From the NCBI GenBank assembly GCA_030526325.1, contig JAUNCY010000011.1, positions 1 to 34,170 on the forward strand: a stretch of DNA of 34,170 nucleotides, given 5' to 3'. This document shows positions 1 to 8,501 of this stretch, piece by piece. The notes below the pieces were generated by a model that did not search any database, was not told where the DNA came from, and was given only the letters and a program-made list of their open reading frames with translations. A program made the translations under genes and the position numbers. The first letter of the stretch is position 1; each line of letters starts with the position of its first letter. This DNA comes from Bacillota bacterium (lineage in GTDB: Bacteria > Bacillota > Clostridia > Peptostreptococcales > Anaerovoracaceae).

Positions 1-2484
1 GAAAACGGCAAAGAAGCTCTTGACATACTGAAAGATAACAAAGATAGCGTTTCTCTTATTCTGCTGGATGTAATGATGCCGGTAATGGACGGATACACTT
101 TTCTTGACATAGCTAAGAATGACCCGGCCCTGGCGCTGATTCCGGTTATCGTTACGACTCAGAGCAGCAGCGAGGAAGAGGAGGTTGCCGCAATGTCCCA
201 CGGTGCTACGGATTTTGTTCCGAAGCCTTATCGACCTAAGGTTATTCTTCACAGAGTTGCCGGCCTGATAAGACTCAGGGAGACTGCCGCAATGGTTAAC
301 CAGTTTAAGTATGACAGACTCACCGGTCTTTACAGCAAGGAGTACTTCTTTGAAATGGTTAAGAAACAGCTGGCTGACAATCCGGAAAAAGAGTATTCTA
401 TCGTGTGTTCCGATATAGACAATTTCAAGCTTTACAACGATGTTTTCGGCAGGGCGGCGGGCGACATACTGCTTAAGGAAATTGCCTCAATAATTAAGAA
501 AAGTGTAGGCAGTACAGGCTTTTGCGCAAGATTTGATGCGGACCGTTTTATCTGCCTTCAGGAAAAAGAAAAGGAGAGGGCTGACCGTAATAATTTCAGC
601 ACCGGCGAAGAAAACAAATTGACTGCGATGAAGGGCATTTCGATGCGCTGGGGAATATATGAGATTACAGATAAGTCTTTTTCGGTTGATGCTATGTGCG
701 ACAGGGCGATGCTGGCTGTAAACAGCATTAAAGGAAACTATAATGAATTTTTTGCCGTATACGATGATTCTCTCAGAAAAAAGCTTCTCAGGGAAAAGGA
801 AATTACCGAATCAATCGAACCGGCCATGGAGGAGGGACAGATTGTTTTCTATCTTCAGCCTAAATACAGTCTGAAAGATAACTGTCTTGCGGGAGCGGAA
901 GCTCTTGTAAGGTGGGTTCATCCCGATTGGGGTTTCATGTCCCCGGGAGAATTTGTTCCGATTTTTGAAAAGAACGGGTTTATCTCGAAGCTGGATAAAT
1001 ATATATGGGAAAAGGTTTGCGAACAGCTGCGTATATGGAAGGATAAAGGAATGCCTCCTGTAGCGGTGTCCGTAAATGTATCCAGAGCAGATGTTTTTCA
1101 TATGAATCTTGCAGAGGTTATTCCCGAAATGGCCGACAGGTACGGAATAGATCCTTCGCTTCTTCATCTTGAGATTACGGAAAGTGCTTATGCAGAGGAT
1201 TTCGGTCAGATTATGGATACAGTTAATCGCCTGCGAAAGATGGGGTTTGTTGTTGAAATGGATGATTTTGGAAGCGGATTCTCATCACTTAACATGCTCA
1301 GCAGGATAACCCTTGATATTCTTAAACTGGATATGAAGTTTATTCAGAATGAAATAGCTAAATCTGCTGATCACAGTATACTTAATGACGTGATAAGCAT
1401 GGCTCAGAGAATGAATATGAAGGTTGTGGCTGAAGGCGTTGAAAGCCGTGAGCAGATGAATCGTCTCAGGGAAGTGGGATGTGACTTTGCCCAGGGATAT
1501 TACTTTGCGAAGCCTATGCCTGTGGCTGAATTTGAAGAGCTTTTGCTGAAGCAGAAGCCCAGGATTACAAAGCCTGCGCCTGTGAGAAACACTAAGGATA
1601 AACATACTTTCCTTGTTGTTGATGAGAACAGTGCTTACAGAGAACATGTAAGGCGATATTTTAACAAGAAATATAATGTTTTGGCGGCAGCCGATGCCGA
1701 TGAAGCATTAAGATATATGAAAGATGAAAAGAATCTGCCGGTTTCGGCTGTGATAATGAGTCTGACTCTTCCGAAGGGCGAATCTGCCGCAATGCTGAAA
1801 GAAATGAGGCAGGGGGCGGAATTCTGGGACACTGTTATTCTCGGAACATTGCCGGACGGAGCAGCAGTTGATAATCTTCCTTTAGCTATGGAAACCGACG
1901 ATTTTATGTGCAAGCTTCATCCGCTCAGCGATATGGAGAAGCGCATACGCAGAATGCTGGAAATCGAAGACTACCGGGAGAGAATCAGGACTTTGACGGA
2001 TGAGGATTCCAAGGATTATATGACAGGTCTGCTTAACCGCAGAGGCCTGAAGGTAGCAATTGATTCTCTGAGAAGAGATGAAATGCCTATGGCTTTATGC
2101 CTGTTCGACCTGGATGGTTTAAATAATATAAACAGCACCTGCGGGCATGATGAGGGAGACAGGGTTATCGGATATTTTTCAGAGCTTCTTAGAAGAAGAA
2201 CCCGTACGTCTGATATTCAATGCAGATATGGCGGGGATGAATTCGTGCTGATTCTGAAAAATCTTAACAACGAGGAAACGCCGTTAAGAAAATGCACGGA
2301 AATCTGCGATGCTTTCGCAGAGTATGCCATAAATGCTGAATTAAATGCTTCCTGTACTGCGGGAATTGTAATGTGCGGAATCAATGAAAGACCTTCCCAC
2401 AAACTGATAGAAAAAGCAGAGAAGGCACTGCATCGGGCAAAAGCGGAAAAACCGGGCGGATGCATTATGTATGAAAATAAATAA
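1..2484 (+). CDS. REC-GGDEF-EAL-REC-GGDEF signalling protein, 5' partial
   Basis: The reading frame is open from base 1, so the start lies upstream of the window. Five modules can be read. A receiver domain has its phospho-acceptor Asp in LLDVMMPVMDGY (about partial residue 23). The first GGDEF domain is degenerate, with FDADRF in place of GGDEF. The EAL domain is complete (EALVRW, EITES, DDFGSG, LKLDMKF, EGVE). A second receiver has lost the acceptor Asp (IMSLTLP where LLDxxMP is expected). The last GGDEF is canonical (YGGDEFVLIL). By family knowledge the EAL part should hydrolyse c-di-GMP and the last GGDEF should make it, with the degenerate parts acting as sensory or allosteric modules. 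No membrane segment is seen, so it is probably cytosolic. A terminator follows at 2495, so this gene ends its transcription unit. Confidence 0.9.
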   Translation, partial: ENGKEALDILKDNKDSVSLILLDVMMPVMDGYTFLDIAKNDPALALIPVIVTTQSSSEEEEVAAMSHGATDFVPKPYRPKVILHRVAGLIRLRETAAMVNQFKYDRLTGLYSKEYFFEMVKKQLADNPEKEYSIVCSDIDNFKLYNDVFGRAAGDILLKEIASIIKKSVGSTGFCARFDADRFICLQEKEKERADRNNFSTGEENKLTAMKGISMRWGIYEITDKSFSVDAMCDRAMLAVNSIKGNYNEFFAVYDDSLRKKLLREKEITESIEPAMEEGQIVFYLQPKYSLKDNCLAGAEALVRWVHPDWGFMSPGEFVPIFEKNGFISKLDKYIWEKVCEQLRIWKDKGMPPVAVSVNVSRADVFHMNLAEVIPEMADRYGIDPSLLHLEITESAYAEDFGQIMDTVNRLRKMGFVVEMDDFGSGFSSLNMLSRITLDILKLDMKFIQNEIAKSADHSILNDVISMAQRMNMKVVAEGVESREQMNRLREVGCDFAQGYYFAKPMPVAEFEELLLKQKPRITKPAPVRNTKDKHTFLVVDENSAYREHVRRYFNKKYNVLAAADADEALRYMKDEKNLPVSAVIMSLTLPKGESAAMLKEMRQGAEFWDTVILGTLPDGAAVDNLPLAMETDDFMCKLHPLSDMEKRIRRMLEIEDYRERIRTLTDEDSKDYMTGLLNRRGLKVAIDSLRRDEMPMALCLFDLDGLNNINSTCGHDEGDRVIGYFSELLRRRTRTSDIQCRYGGDEFVLILKNLNNEETPLRKCTEICDAFAEYAINAELNASCTAGIVMCGINERPSHKLIEKAEKALHRAKAEKPGGCIMYENK

Positions 2485-2494
2485 AAATGACTGG

Positions 2495-2530
2495 ATGAGT
2501 ATGATTTTAAAAGATCATACTCATTTTTTT
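2495..2530 (+). terminator. Rho-independent terminator after the GGDEF/EAL gene
   Basis: A perfect 11-bp stem (ATGAGTATGAT at 2495-2505 against 2514-2524) with an 8-nt loop is followed at once by a run of T (2525-2530). It starts 10 nt after the stop codon. Confidence 0.85.
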
Positions 2531-2599
2531 ATGCTTCCGTTTTCGGAAAATGACCAGGCAGTGAAGCATATATTTTACTGAAATGAAAGGAAGTGAAAT

Positions 2600-3313
2600 A
2601 TGAGTATTTCTCTGCTGCTTACATCGCTGCTTCTGGCGAATCCGCTGGTACTGCTTTCTTCATATGTTTCTATGGGAAATTCCTTTCCGAAACCTCTCAG
2701 CGAAGAGGAGGAGGAGAGGTATCTTTCCGAATATGAGGAAAACGGGGATATAGAAGCAAAAAACAAACTGATTGAGCATAATCTCAGACTGGTAGCCCAT
2801 ATTGTAAAAAAATATTCCAATACCGGGAAGGATCCCGATGATCTTATTTCCATAGGAACAATAGGGCTGATAAAATCCGTTAACACATATAACCGGAGCA
2901 AAGGTGTAAGACTTGCTACATATGCGGCAAGGTGTATTGAAAATGAGCTGCTGATGCATCTGAGAACAACGAAAAAAAACAGAGTGGAAATAAGTCTGAA
3001 TGAGCCTGTCGGTATAGATAAAGAAGGAAATGAAATCAGTTTCAATGATGTGCTGGGAACTGATCCTGACAGCATTCTTGACGATGTGGAAACCGGAATC
3101 CGAATCAGGAAACTGTATCGGATACTTCAGGATAATCTGAAGGAAAGAGAACGGGTTGTCATCACTATGAGGTACGGACTGGGAAACGAACCCTGCAAGA
3201 CCCAGCGGGAAGTTGCTAAAATACTTCACATATCCAGGTCCTATGTATCGAGAATAGAAAAAAAGGCAATAGAAAAGTTAAGGGACGCGTTCGGCGAAGA
3301 TGAACCTCTGTGA
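2600..3313 (+). CDS. sigK: RNA polymerase sporulation sigma factor sigma-K, pro-form
   Basis: This is the late mother-cell sigma factor, which directs coat and late sporulation genes. The 237-residue protein carries region 2 (IEHNLRLVAHIVKKY, DLISIGTIGLIK, LATYAARCIENE) and region 4 (TQREVAKILHISRSYVSRIEKKA), closely matching the SigK/SigE group. The N terminus has a hydrophobic stretch (residues 3-19) before SSYV, in the same place as the pro-sequence of Bacillus pro-sigma-K, which is cleaved just before the Tyr of SYV. This suggests proteolytic activation at the forespore membrane, unlike clostridia whose sigK lacks the pro-sequence. The gene is not interrupted by a skin-type element. The start is set by AAAGGAAGTG a few bases upstream of the ATG. 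It stands alone between a terminator and a 198-bp gap. Confidence 0.93.
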   Translation: MSISLLLTSLLLANPLVLLSSYVSMGNSFPKPLSEEEEERYLSEYEENGDIEAKNKLIEHNLRLVAHIVKKYSNTGKDPDDLISIGTIGLIKSVNTYNRSKGVRLATYAARCIENELLMHLRTTKKNRVEISLNEPVGIDKEGNEISFNDVLGTDPDSILDDVETGIRIRKLYRILQDNLKERERVVITMRYGLGNEPCKTQREVAKILHISRSYVSRIEKKAIEKLRDAFGEDEPL

Positions 3314-3511
3314 AAAAAACAACTTCTGATGAACCGGCAAATTATAATCAAAGGCACAGAAGATAAGGGAGAAAACGCAAACGGATGAAAAAACTGTTAA
3401 AAAAATGAAAAAATCTGAAGACTTTTCGGTAAATTCTGAAATATGCTTGTATAGTATCGAATATTGAAGTAAAATCAAGTCGTATAATATTTTGCAAAAG
3501 GAGAAGATGAA

Positions 3512-4261
3512 ATGAAAAGAATAATATCAGTTATTTTGGTTCTGGCATTAATTCTGATGACGGCTGCATGCGGAGCAGACAGCGGAAAGGATTCGGATAA
3601 AGACAGTACAGTAAATAATGTATCCGACAATGTCCAGACAGATAATGATTCAGATAATGCTGCCGACAAAGACGGCGATACAGATAAGACAGATGACCAG
3701 GCAGATAAGACCGATAAGAATGATACTGCTGACAAGAACAGTTCAAATAAAGGGCAGGATACAAATAAGGATAAAAATAACGGCGCTTCAGATAAGCCTC
3801 AAAACGGAGGACAGAGCGATAAGCCTGATGCAAATGACAAAAACGATCAGACTGACAGCAGTACAGCGGGAGCATCCGTTGCTCAGACTCTTCTGGCTGA
3901 TTTCAAGTCCTGCGCAGGATCTATGGGAGTTCAGGCGATTGCCGACAGAATGATTGCCAATGATGTGATAAAATTTTCCGGCGGAACAATGGCTGTATCT
4001 CCGGGAGTTCTTGCCGGATTCGGAAACACAGAGATAACCGGATTCAGCGAAGGAGTAATGTTTTCACCTGTAATAGGCACTATCCCGTTCATTGGTTATA
4101 TATTTGTGCTGGATGACGGAACAGATGCTGCGGAATTCGTTAAAGTTCTTAAAAGCAATGCGGACCAGAGATGGAATATATGCACACAGGCGGATGAAAC
4201 TGTTGTGTCAAATGTCGGAAACAAGGTATTCTTCGTAATGAGCCCGAAGAGCTTTGAGTAA
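3512..4261 (+). CDS. Lipoprotein with low-complexity Asp/Lys/Asn linker
   Basis: The signal peptide ends in a lipobox (LMTAAC, Cys at residue 20), so the protein should be lipidated and anchored on the outer face of the membrane. Residues 22 to about 122 are a low-complexity linker rich in D, K, N, T and S, written with repeated GATAAG/GACAAG-like codon pairs. The C-terminal domain (about 125-249) is folded-looking and ends with GYIFVLDDGTDAAEFVKVL and VGNKVFFVMSPKSF. That tail has the general shape of DUF4358-type lipoprotein domains (a V/FxxFxxxLxxR...NxVxxVGxYVxFVVS pattern), but this is a weak resemblance. The ribosome site AAGGAG precedes the ATG. A terminator follows. Function unknown; the linker may span peptidoglycan. 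Confidence 0.75.
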   Translation: MKRIISVILVLALILMTAACGADSGKDSDKDSTVNNVSDNVQTDNDSDNAADKDGDTDKTDDQADKTDKNDTADKNSSNKGQDTNKDKNNGASDKPQNGGQSDKPDANDKNDQTDSSTAGASVAQTLLADFKSCAGSMGVQAIADRMIANDVIKFSGGTMAVSPGVLAGFGNTEITGFSEGVMFSPVIGTIPFIGYIFVLDDGTDAAEFVKVLKSNADQRWNICTQADETVVSNVGNKVFFVMSPKSFE

Positions 4262-4284
4262 TTGTTAAAATATTTTTCTTAAAA

Positions 4285-4312
4285 GTGCGGGGAAACCCGC
4301 ACAAAATTTTTT
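4285..4312 (+). terminator. Terminator after the lipoprotein gene
   Basis: A 7-bp GC-rich stem (GTGCGGG, 4285-4291, with CCCGCAC, 4296-4302) is closed by a GAAA tetraloop and followed by AAAATTTTTT. It sits between the lipoprotein stop and the ribosome site of the acyltransferase gene, so the two are separate units or the second is attenuated. Confidence 0.8.
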
Positions 4313-4328
4313 CGGGGAGGTACCGGGT

Positions 4329-5729
4329 TTGGTATTTTCGGGGATACCGTTTTTATACTATTTTCTGCCTATCGTATTATTAATATATTTCGCAGTGCCC
4401 CAGAAGCTCAAAAATGCTGCGCTGCTTGCCGCAAGTCTTGTATTTTATGCCTGGGGAGAGCCGAAATACGTACTTCTTCTTATCGCTGAAATCGTAACAG
4501 GATATATTTCCGGAATAATGATTTACAGAAACAGAGGAAAAGCTGCTTCTAAAATATGGCTGGCGGCGGCTGTAATATTTGTGGTTCTAATACTTTGCTG
4601 CTTTAAATATGCAGACTTTTTTATAGAGAATTTCAATGCACTGACCGGAATTTCTCTGCCTCTTCTCAGAATAGCTCTTCCTGTAGGAATAAGCTTCTAC
4701 ACATTCCAGCTGCTGAGTTATGTTATTGATATTTACAGAGGGGATACTCCCCCTCAGAAAAATCCCGTAACTCTGGCGGCATATATCTCTATGTTTCCTC
4801 AGCTTGTGGCGGGACCGATTGTGCGTTACAGCGATGTGAGGGAAAGGCTGGAGGAAAGGCATACGGGCTTTGACGATGTGGGGGAAGGAGCGGAAAAATT
4901 TATCATCGGTCTTTCAAAGAAAGTACTGATTGCAAATCAGCTGGCAGAGCTGTGTGAGATTTTCAGAATGTCTCAGGAACCGTCGATTATGTTCTACTGG
5001 ATGTATGCGGTTTCGTTCACACTGTATATTTACTTTGACTTTTCGGGATACAGCGATATGGCTATAGGGCTGGGAAGGATTTTCGGATTCAGATTCAAAG
5101 AAAACTTTAATTACCCTTATATTTCAAAAAGTATTACAGAGTTCTGGAGAAGATGGCACATATCTCTGGGTTCGTGGTTCAGAGATTATGTGTATATCCC
5201 TATGGGAGGAAACCGCTGCTCAAAATTCAGATGGATAATAAATATTTTTGCGGTATGGTGCCTCACCGGACTGTGGCACGGAGCTCAGTGGACCTTTGTG
5301 GTCTGGGGACTGGGATTTGCGGTGATTCTTTCTGCAGAAAAGGTTCTGCTTTCGGGCGTGCTGAAAAAAGCAGGACCGGCAGCTCACCTGTATACCCTGC
5401 TGATTGTCGTTTTAGGATTTGTTATTTTCAATGCCGCCGATATGGGACAGGCTGTTTCGGATATTTACTGCATGTTCGGAGGAGGCAGTCTGCCAGGGGT
5501 ATCGGAGGAGGCAATGTATTATTTTAAAAGCTATTTTGCGGTGCTGGCAATTGCCGTAGTGGGAGCAACTCCTTTTCCTTCACGGATTATGAAATGTATA
5601 AGAAGAAGTAAACTTTACAATAAGATAATGTGCATTGCGGAGCCTGCGGCTCTGGCTGTCCTTCTTCTTCTGGTTACGGCATATCTGGTGGACGGCTCCT
5701 TCAATCCGTTTTTGTATTTCAGGTTTTAG
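4329..5729 (+). CDS. MBOAT-family membrane O-acyltransferase (AlgI/DltB type)
   Basis: A 466-residue polytopic membrane protein of the MBOAT family, which transfers acyl groups, usually acetyl, across the membrane to a surface polysaccharide or teichoic acid. Family motifs are clear: SFYTFQLLSYVIDIYRG, FPQLVAGPIVRY, the block around EFWRRWHISLGSWFRDYVYI, and LTGLWHGAQWTF with the presumed catalytic His at residue 317. The start is TTG, chosen because GGGGAGG lies 8 nt upstream and the protein begins VFSGIPFLYYFLP as is usual in the family. The next gene (9 nt after the stop) encodes a DHHW partner, the standard pairing for exopolysaccharide O-acetylation. Without dltA, dltC or dltD nearby, teichoic acid D-alanylation is unlikely; the exact acceptor is not visible. 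Confidence 0.9.
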   Translation: MVFSGIPFLYYFLPIVLLIYFAVPQKLKNAALLAASLVFYAWGEPKYVLLLIAEIVTGYISGIMIYRNRGKAASKIWLAAAVIFVVLILCCFKYADFFIENFNALTGISLPLLRIALPVGISFYTFQLLSYVIDIYRGDTPPQKNPVTLAAYISMFPQLVAGPIVRYSDVRERLEERHTGFDDVGEGAEKFIIGLSKKVLIANQLAELCEIFRMSQEPSIMFYWMYAVSFTLYIYFDFSGYSDMAIGLGRIFGFRFKENFNYPYISKSITEFWRRWHISLGSWFRDYVYIPMGGNRCSKFRWIINIFAVWCLTGLWHGAQWTFVVWGLGFAVILSAEKVLLSGVLKKAGPAAHLYTLLIVVLGFVIFNAADMGQAVSDIYCMFGGGSLPGVSEEAMYYFKSYFAVLAIAVVGATPFPSRIMKCIRRSKLYNKIMCIAEPAALAVLLLLVTAYLVDGSFNPFLYFRF

Positions 5730-5738
5730 GGGGGAGTT

Positions 5739-6845
5739 ATGAACGAGAAACTGAAAAACAAGATTACAGCTGCAGTAACAGCTGTTCTGCTGCTTGTCAT
5801 ATCCCTGTTCTGCATTTTGAAGCCTGCGGATGATTTTTCCGAATCCGAGAGAAGGCTTCTTGCAGGTGCTCCTAAGCTTACCTTTGAATCTGTGTTTTCA
5901 TCGGAATTCATGGAAGGCTTTGAGGCTTATTCCGCGGATCAGTTCCCTGCAAGAGAAGAATTCAGAGGGATAAAAGCTTTTGCCGAATACAATATTTTCA
6001 AAAAGTCGGATAATAACGGTGTGTTTCAGGCGGAGGGACATCTTTCAAAAATTGATTATCCCGGACAGCCGGATATGTGGCTGAATGCATCGGAGAAATT
6101 CCGTAATATTTACGATAATTTCCTGAAGGACACGGACTGCAGAGTATACCTTTCAATAGTACCGGACAAAAATTACTATATTGCCGGGAAAAACGGTTAT
6201 CCCACACTTGACTTTGATGAACTTGCGGGATATTTCCGGAAGGAGATGGACTATGCAAAGTACATTGATCTTACAGGGCAGCTTTCTGCAGAAGACTATT
6301 ACCGGACGGATACTCACTGGAGACAGGAGAAAATAACCGGTGCGGCCGGAAAGCTGGCAGAGTCAATGGGAGTGATTTCGGCCGGGAATTGCAGGATAAA
6401 TGAACTGGACAGGCCTTTTTACGGGGTATACAGGGGGCAGTATGCTATGCCCTGTGAGCCGGATACCATATATTACTTGTCTGACGAAATAATTGACGGC
6501 TGCAGGGTTACGAGCTATGACACAGGAATGCCTGTGGAAAAAAACATGTACGATATGGAAAAGGCCGTCGGCAAGGATGCGTATGAGCTGTTTCTGTCCG
6601 GTTCTGATGCGTTAATCGTGATTGAAAACCCTGCTGCGGAGGAGAAAAGAGAGCTTGTTATGTTCAGGGACTCCTTCGGAAGCAGCATTGCGCCTCTTAT
6701 GACTCAAGGGTATTCTAAGATTACGCTGGTTGATATCAGATATATACAGAGCTCTATGCTCGATGCGTTTATAAATTTTGAAAATCAGGATGTTTTGTTT
6801 TTATACAGCACAGCTCTTCTGAACGGCAGCATGGCCTTGAAATAG
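5739..6845 (+). CDS. DHHW-family (AlgJ/AlgX-like) protein, partner of the MBOAT acyltransferase
   Basis: The 368-residue protein has one N-terminal membrane segment (about residues 10-26) and then an extracellular domain. The core signature is the TDTHW motif (D.HW) near the middle, with a later FRDSFGSSIAPLM block containing the SGNH-like serine region of this family. Such proteins work with an MBOAT protein to acetylate extracellular polysaccharide; the MBOAT moves the acetyl group and the DHHW protein delivers it to sugar. The ribosome site GGGGGAG is 2 nt upstream of the ATG and the gene follows the acyltransferase by 9 nt, so they are almost certainly cotranscribed. The sugar substrate cannot be inferred. 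Confidence 0.85.
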   Translation: MNEKLKNKITAAVTAVLLLVISLFCILKPADDFSESERRLLAGAPKLTFESVFSSEFMEGFEAYSADQFPAREEFRGIKAFAEYNIFKKSDNNGVFQAEGHLSKIDYPGQPDMWLNASEKFRNIYDNFLKDTDCRVYLSIVPDKNYYIAGKNGYPTLDFDELAGYFRKEMDYAKYIDLTGQLSAEDYYRTDTHWRQEKITGAAGKLAESMGVISAGNCRINELDRPFYGVYRGQYAMPCEPDTIYYLSDEIIDGCRVTSYDTGMPVEKNMYDMEKAVGKDAYELFLSGSDALIVIENPAAEEKRELVMFRDSFGSSIAPLMTQGYSKITLVDIRYIQSSMLDAFINFENQDVLFLYSTALLNGSMALK

Positions 6846-6986
6846 AGTAAACCATAATTTGCACCGCAGAAGCAGAAGTACTGTTGCAGCACAGTATTCG
6901 GGATGATAAACTGAATTGCAGGGGGTATTATTATTACAGCAAAGGAGATAAAGAGGGATTATAAAGAGGAGGGAAGACTGGGGATT

Positions 6987-7655
6987 ATGGATCTTCCCGA
7001 CGAAGAACGGCCCAGAGAAAAGCTCTTCGTAATCGGTGCGGCAAAGCTGAGCAATGCGGAGCTTCTGGCAATAATTCTCGGGAGCGGAACAGGAGAGCTT
7101 TCGGCACTGGCTCTGGCGGAAAAGCTTATTGCCATGGACAGCAGGGGAATATCAAATCTGGCGGTATGTCTGCCGGAGGAATTATGTCAGATTAAAGGGA
7201 TAGGTCCGGCAAAGGCGGCTCAGGTTGCGGCTTCGGTGGAGCTTGGCAAACGGATTTTTTCCAAACCTGCAGAAAAAAAGACGAGAGTCAGCTGCTCTTC
7301 GGATGTTGCGGAACTCATGATGAGAGAAATGAGATATCTGACAAAGGAAGTTTTCCGGGTTATCCTTCTGAACGTAAAAAACGAGATAATTTCAATAGAA
7401 GATACAGCAATGGGAGGACTGAGCAGCGCATATATACATCCCAGGGAAGTCTTTGCAAATGCAATAAAGAAAAGCGCAAATTCGGTGATTCTGGTTCACA
7501 ATCATCCCAGCGGAAACCCGGAGCCCAGTCAGAGCGATATCCTGCTTACAAAAAGACTTGAAGAAGCAGGGAAAATTCTGGGAATATCGGTGGCTGACCA
7601 CATTGTTGTTGGAAACGGAAAATACAGAAGCATTATGTCTGACTGTGGTAATTAA
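6987..7655 (+). CDS. radC: RadC/JAB-domain DNA repair-family protein
   Basis: The 222-residue protein has the two parts of RadC. The N-terminal part includes a helix-hairpin-helix (LCQIKGIGPAKAAQV). The C-terminal JAB/MPN metalloprotease-like domain carries HNHPSGNPEPSQSD, the zinc-binding signature. RadC is widely called a DNA repair protein but its biochemical role is unsettled. The ATG was chosen because DLPDEERPREKL is the conserved start of the family; GAGGAGGG lies 13 nt upstream, slightly far. The frame stays open further upstream without a standard start codon. The next gene, a MinD-like ATPase, begins 14 nt after the stop. Confidence 0.92.
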   Translation: MDLPDEERPREKLFVIGAAKLSNAELLAIILGSGTGELSALALAEKLIAMDSRGISNLAVCLPEELCQIKGIGPAKAAQVAASVELGKRIFSKPAEKKTRVSCSSDVAELMMREMRYLTKEVFRVILLNVKNEIISIEDTAMGGLSSAYIHPREVFANAIKKSANSVILVHNHPSGNPEPSQSDILLTKRLEEAGKILGISVADHIVVGNGKYRSIMSDCGN

Positions 7656-7669
7656 TTATTGGAGAAAAA

Positions 7670-8395
7670 ATGGCGGAAATAATCACTATATTATCAGGTA
7701 AAGGCGGCACGGGAAAAACTCTGTTTGCCGTAAATACGGGAGTTTATCTTGCACTGAAAGGCAAAAAAGTACTCATAATGGATATGAATTTCTCTGCCAG
7801 AGGAGTCGATATTGCCTTGGGACTCGAAGAAAGAGTAATATATGACATGGTAGACGTCCTGAAAGGAGACTGCAGGATAAAGCAGGCTCTTGTGAGGAGT
7901 CGGGAATATGAAAACTTATACATTATGGAGCCTCCCGCAGTAAAGAAGGCCGGAGAAGTGTCCCTTCTTGAACTGGCGGTACTGGCGGAACGGGCAGGAA
8001 GAAATTTCGATTACGTTATCATAGACACATCCGGAGGAATAAACACTGTGACAGAAGGGTTCGGACCCAAATCGGGAAGAGTTATGCTGATTACAACCCA
8101 GGACCCGGTTTCGGTCAGAGCCGGACAGAGCCTGCTGGCATCGCTGAAGAACAGAGGCACCGGAAACATACAGCTCCTGATAAACAAGGTCAGACTCAGG
8201 TTGGCTGACAAGGGATATCTGACAGACGTGGAGGATATCGCGGAAACCTTCGGAATAGAGGTCTGCGGGGTTATTCCGTACGACGAATCCATGCACGTTG
8301 CCTTCAATAACGGAAAAGCTGTGGTGGATATAGAAGACAGCGCAGGGGCAGAGCATTTAAACAGGGTAATACAACGTTTCCTCTTGACAGAATAA
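7670..8395 (+). CDS. MinD/ParA-family ATPase, orphan MinD-like
   Basis: A 241-residue deviant-Walker ATPase. The P loop is SGKGGTGKT with the signature lysine, followed by MDMNFSARGVDIALGLE and YDMVDVLKGDCRIKQAL, which are distinctly MinD-like rather than ParA-like. Switch II reads DYVIIDTSGGI, whereas classical MinD has DSPAGIE. The C terminus (HLNRVIQRFLLTE) could form the short amphipathic membrane helix of MinD. The ribosome site GGAG precedes the ATG by 6 nt. No minC or minE is nearby, although radC is often next to the mre-min cluster in Firmicutes, so this may be a rearranged min gene. A role in positioning or in the cell envelope is possible but not shown. The RNase Y promoter lies inside its last codons. 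Confidence 0.8.
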   Translation: MAEIITILSGKGGTGKTLFAVNTGVYLALKGKKVLIMDMNFSARGVDIALGLEERVIYDMVDVLKGDCRIKQALVRSREYENLYIMEPPAVKKAGEVSLLELAVLAERAGRNFDYVIIDTSGGINTVTEGFGPKSGRVMLITTQDPVSVRAGQSLLASLKNRGTGNIQLLINKVRLRLADKGYLTDVEDIAETFGIEVCGVIPYDESMHVAFNNGKAVVDIEDSAGAEHLNRVIQRFLLTE

Positions 8396-8412
8396 GTTAA
8401 AATATATAGAAT
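8384..8412 (+). promoter_or_regulatory. Sigma-A promoter of the RNase Y gene
   Basis: A consensus -35 TTGACA (8384-8389) is followed after exactly 17 nt by -10 TAGAAT (8407-8412). It overlaps the last codons of the MinD-like gene and separates RNase Y from the radC unit. Confidence 0.8.
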
Positions 8413-8417
8413 TATAT

Positions 8418-8435
8418 TGTTGTAGACATACAACA
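8418..8435. promoter_or_regulatory. Perfect palindrome at the predicted transcription start of rny
   Basis: TGTTGTA (8418-8424) and TACAACA (8429-8435) form an inverted repeat with a GACA spacer, located about 6 nt downstream of the -10 box. It may be an operator or a 5' mRNA stem that protects the transcript; RNase Y expression is autoregulated in some bacteria, but there is no direct evidence here. Confidence 0.4.
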
Positions 8436-8501
8436 TATGGTTAGCAATTTGAGTAATTTTTAGGATTTTTTACCAAATATTCAAGAAGGAGGTGCATTGT
8501 A

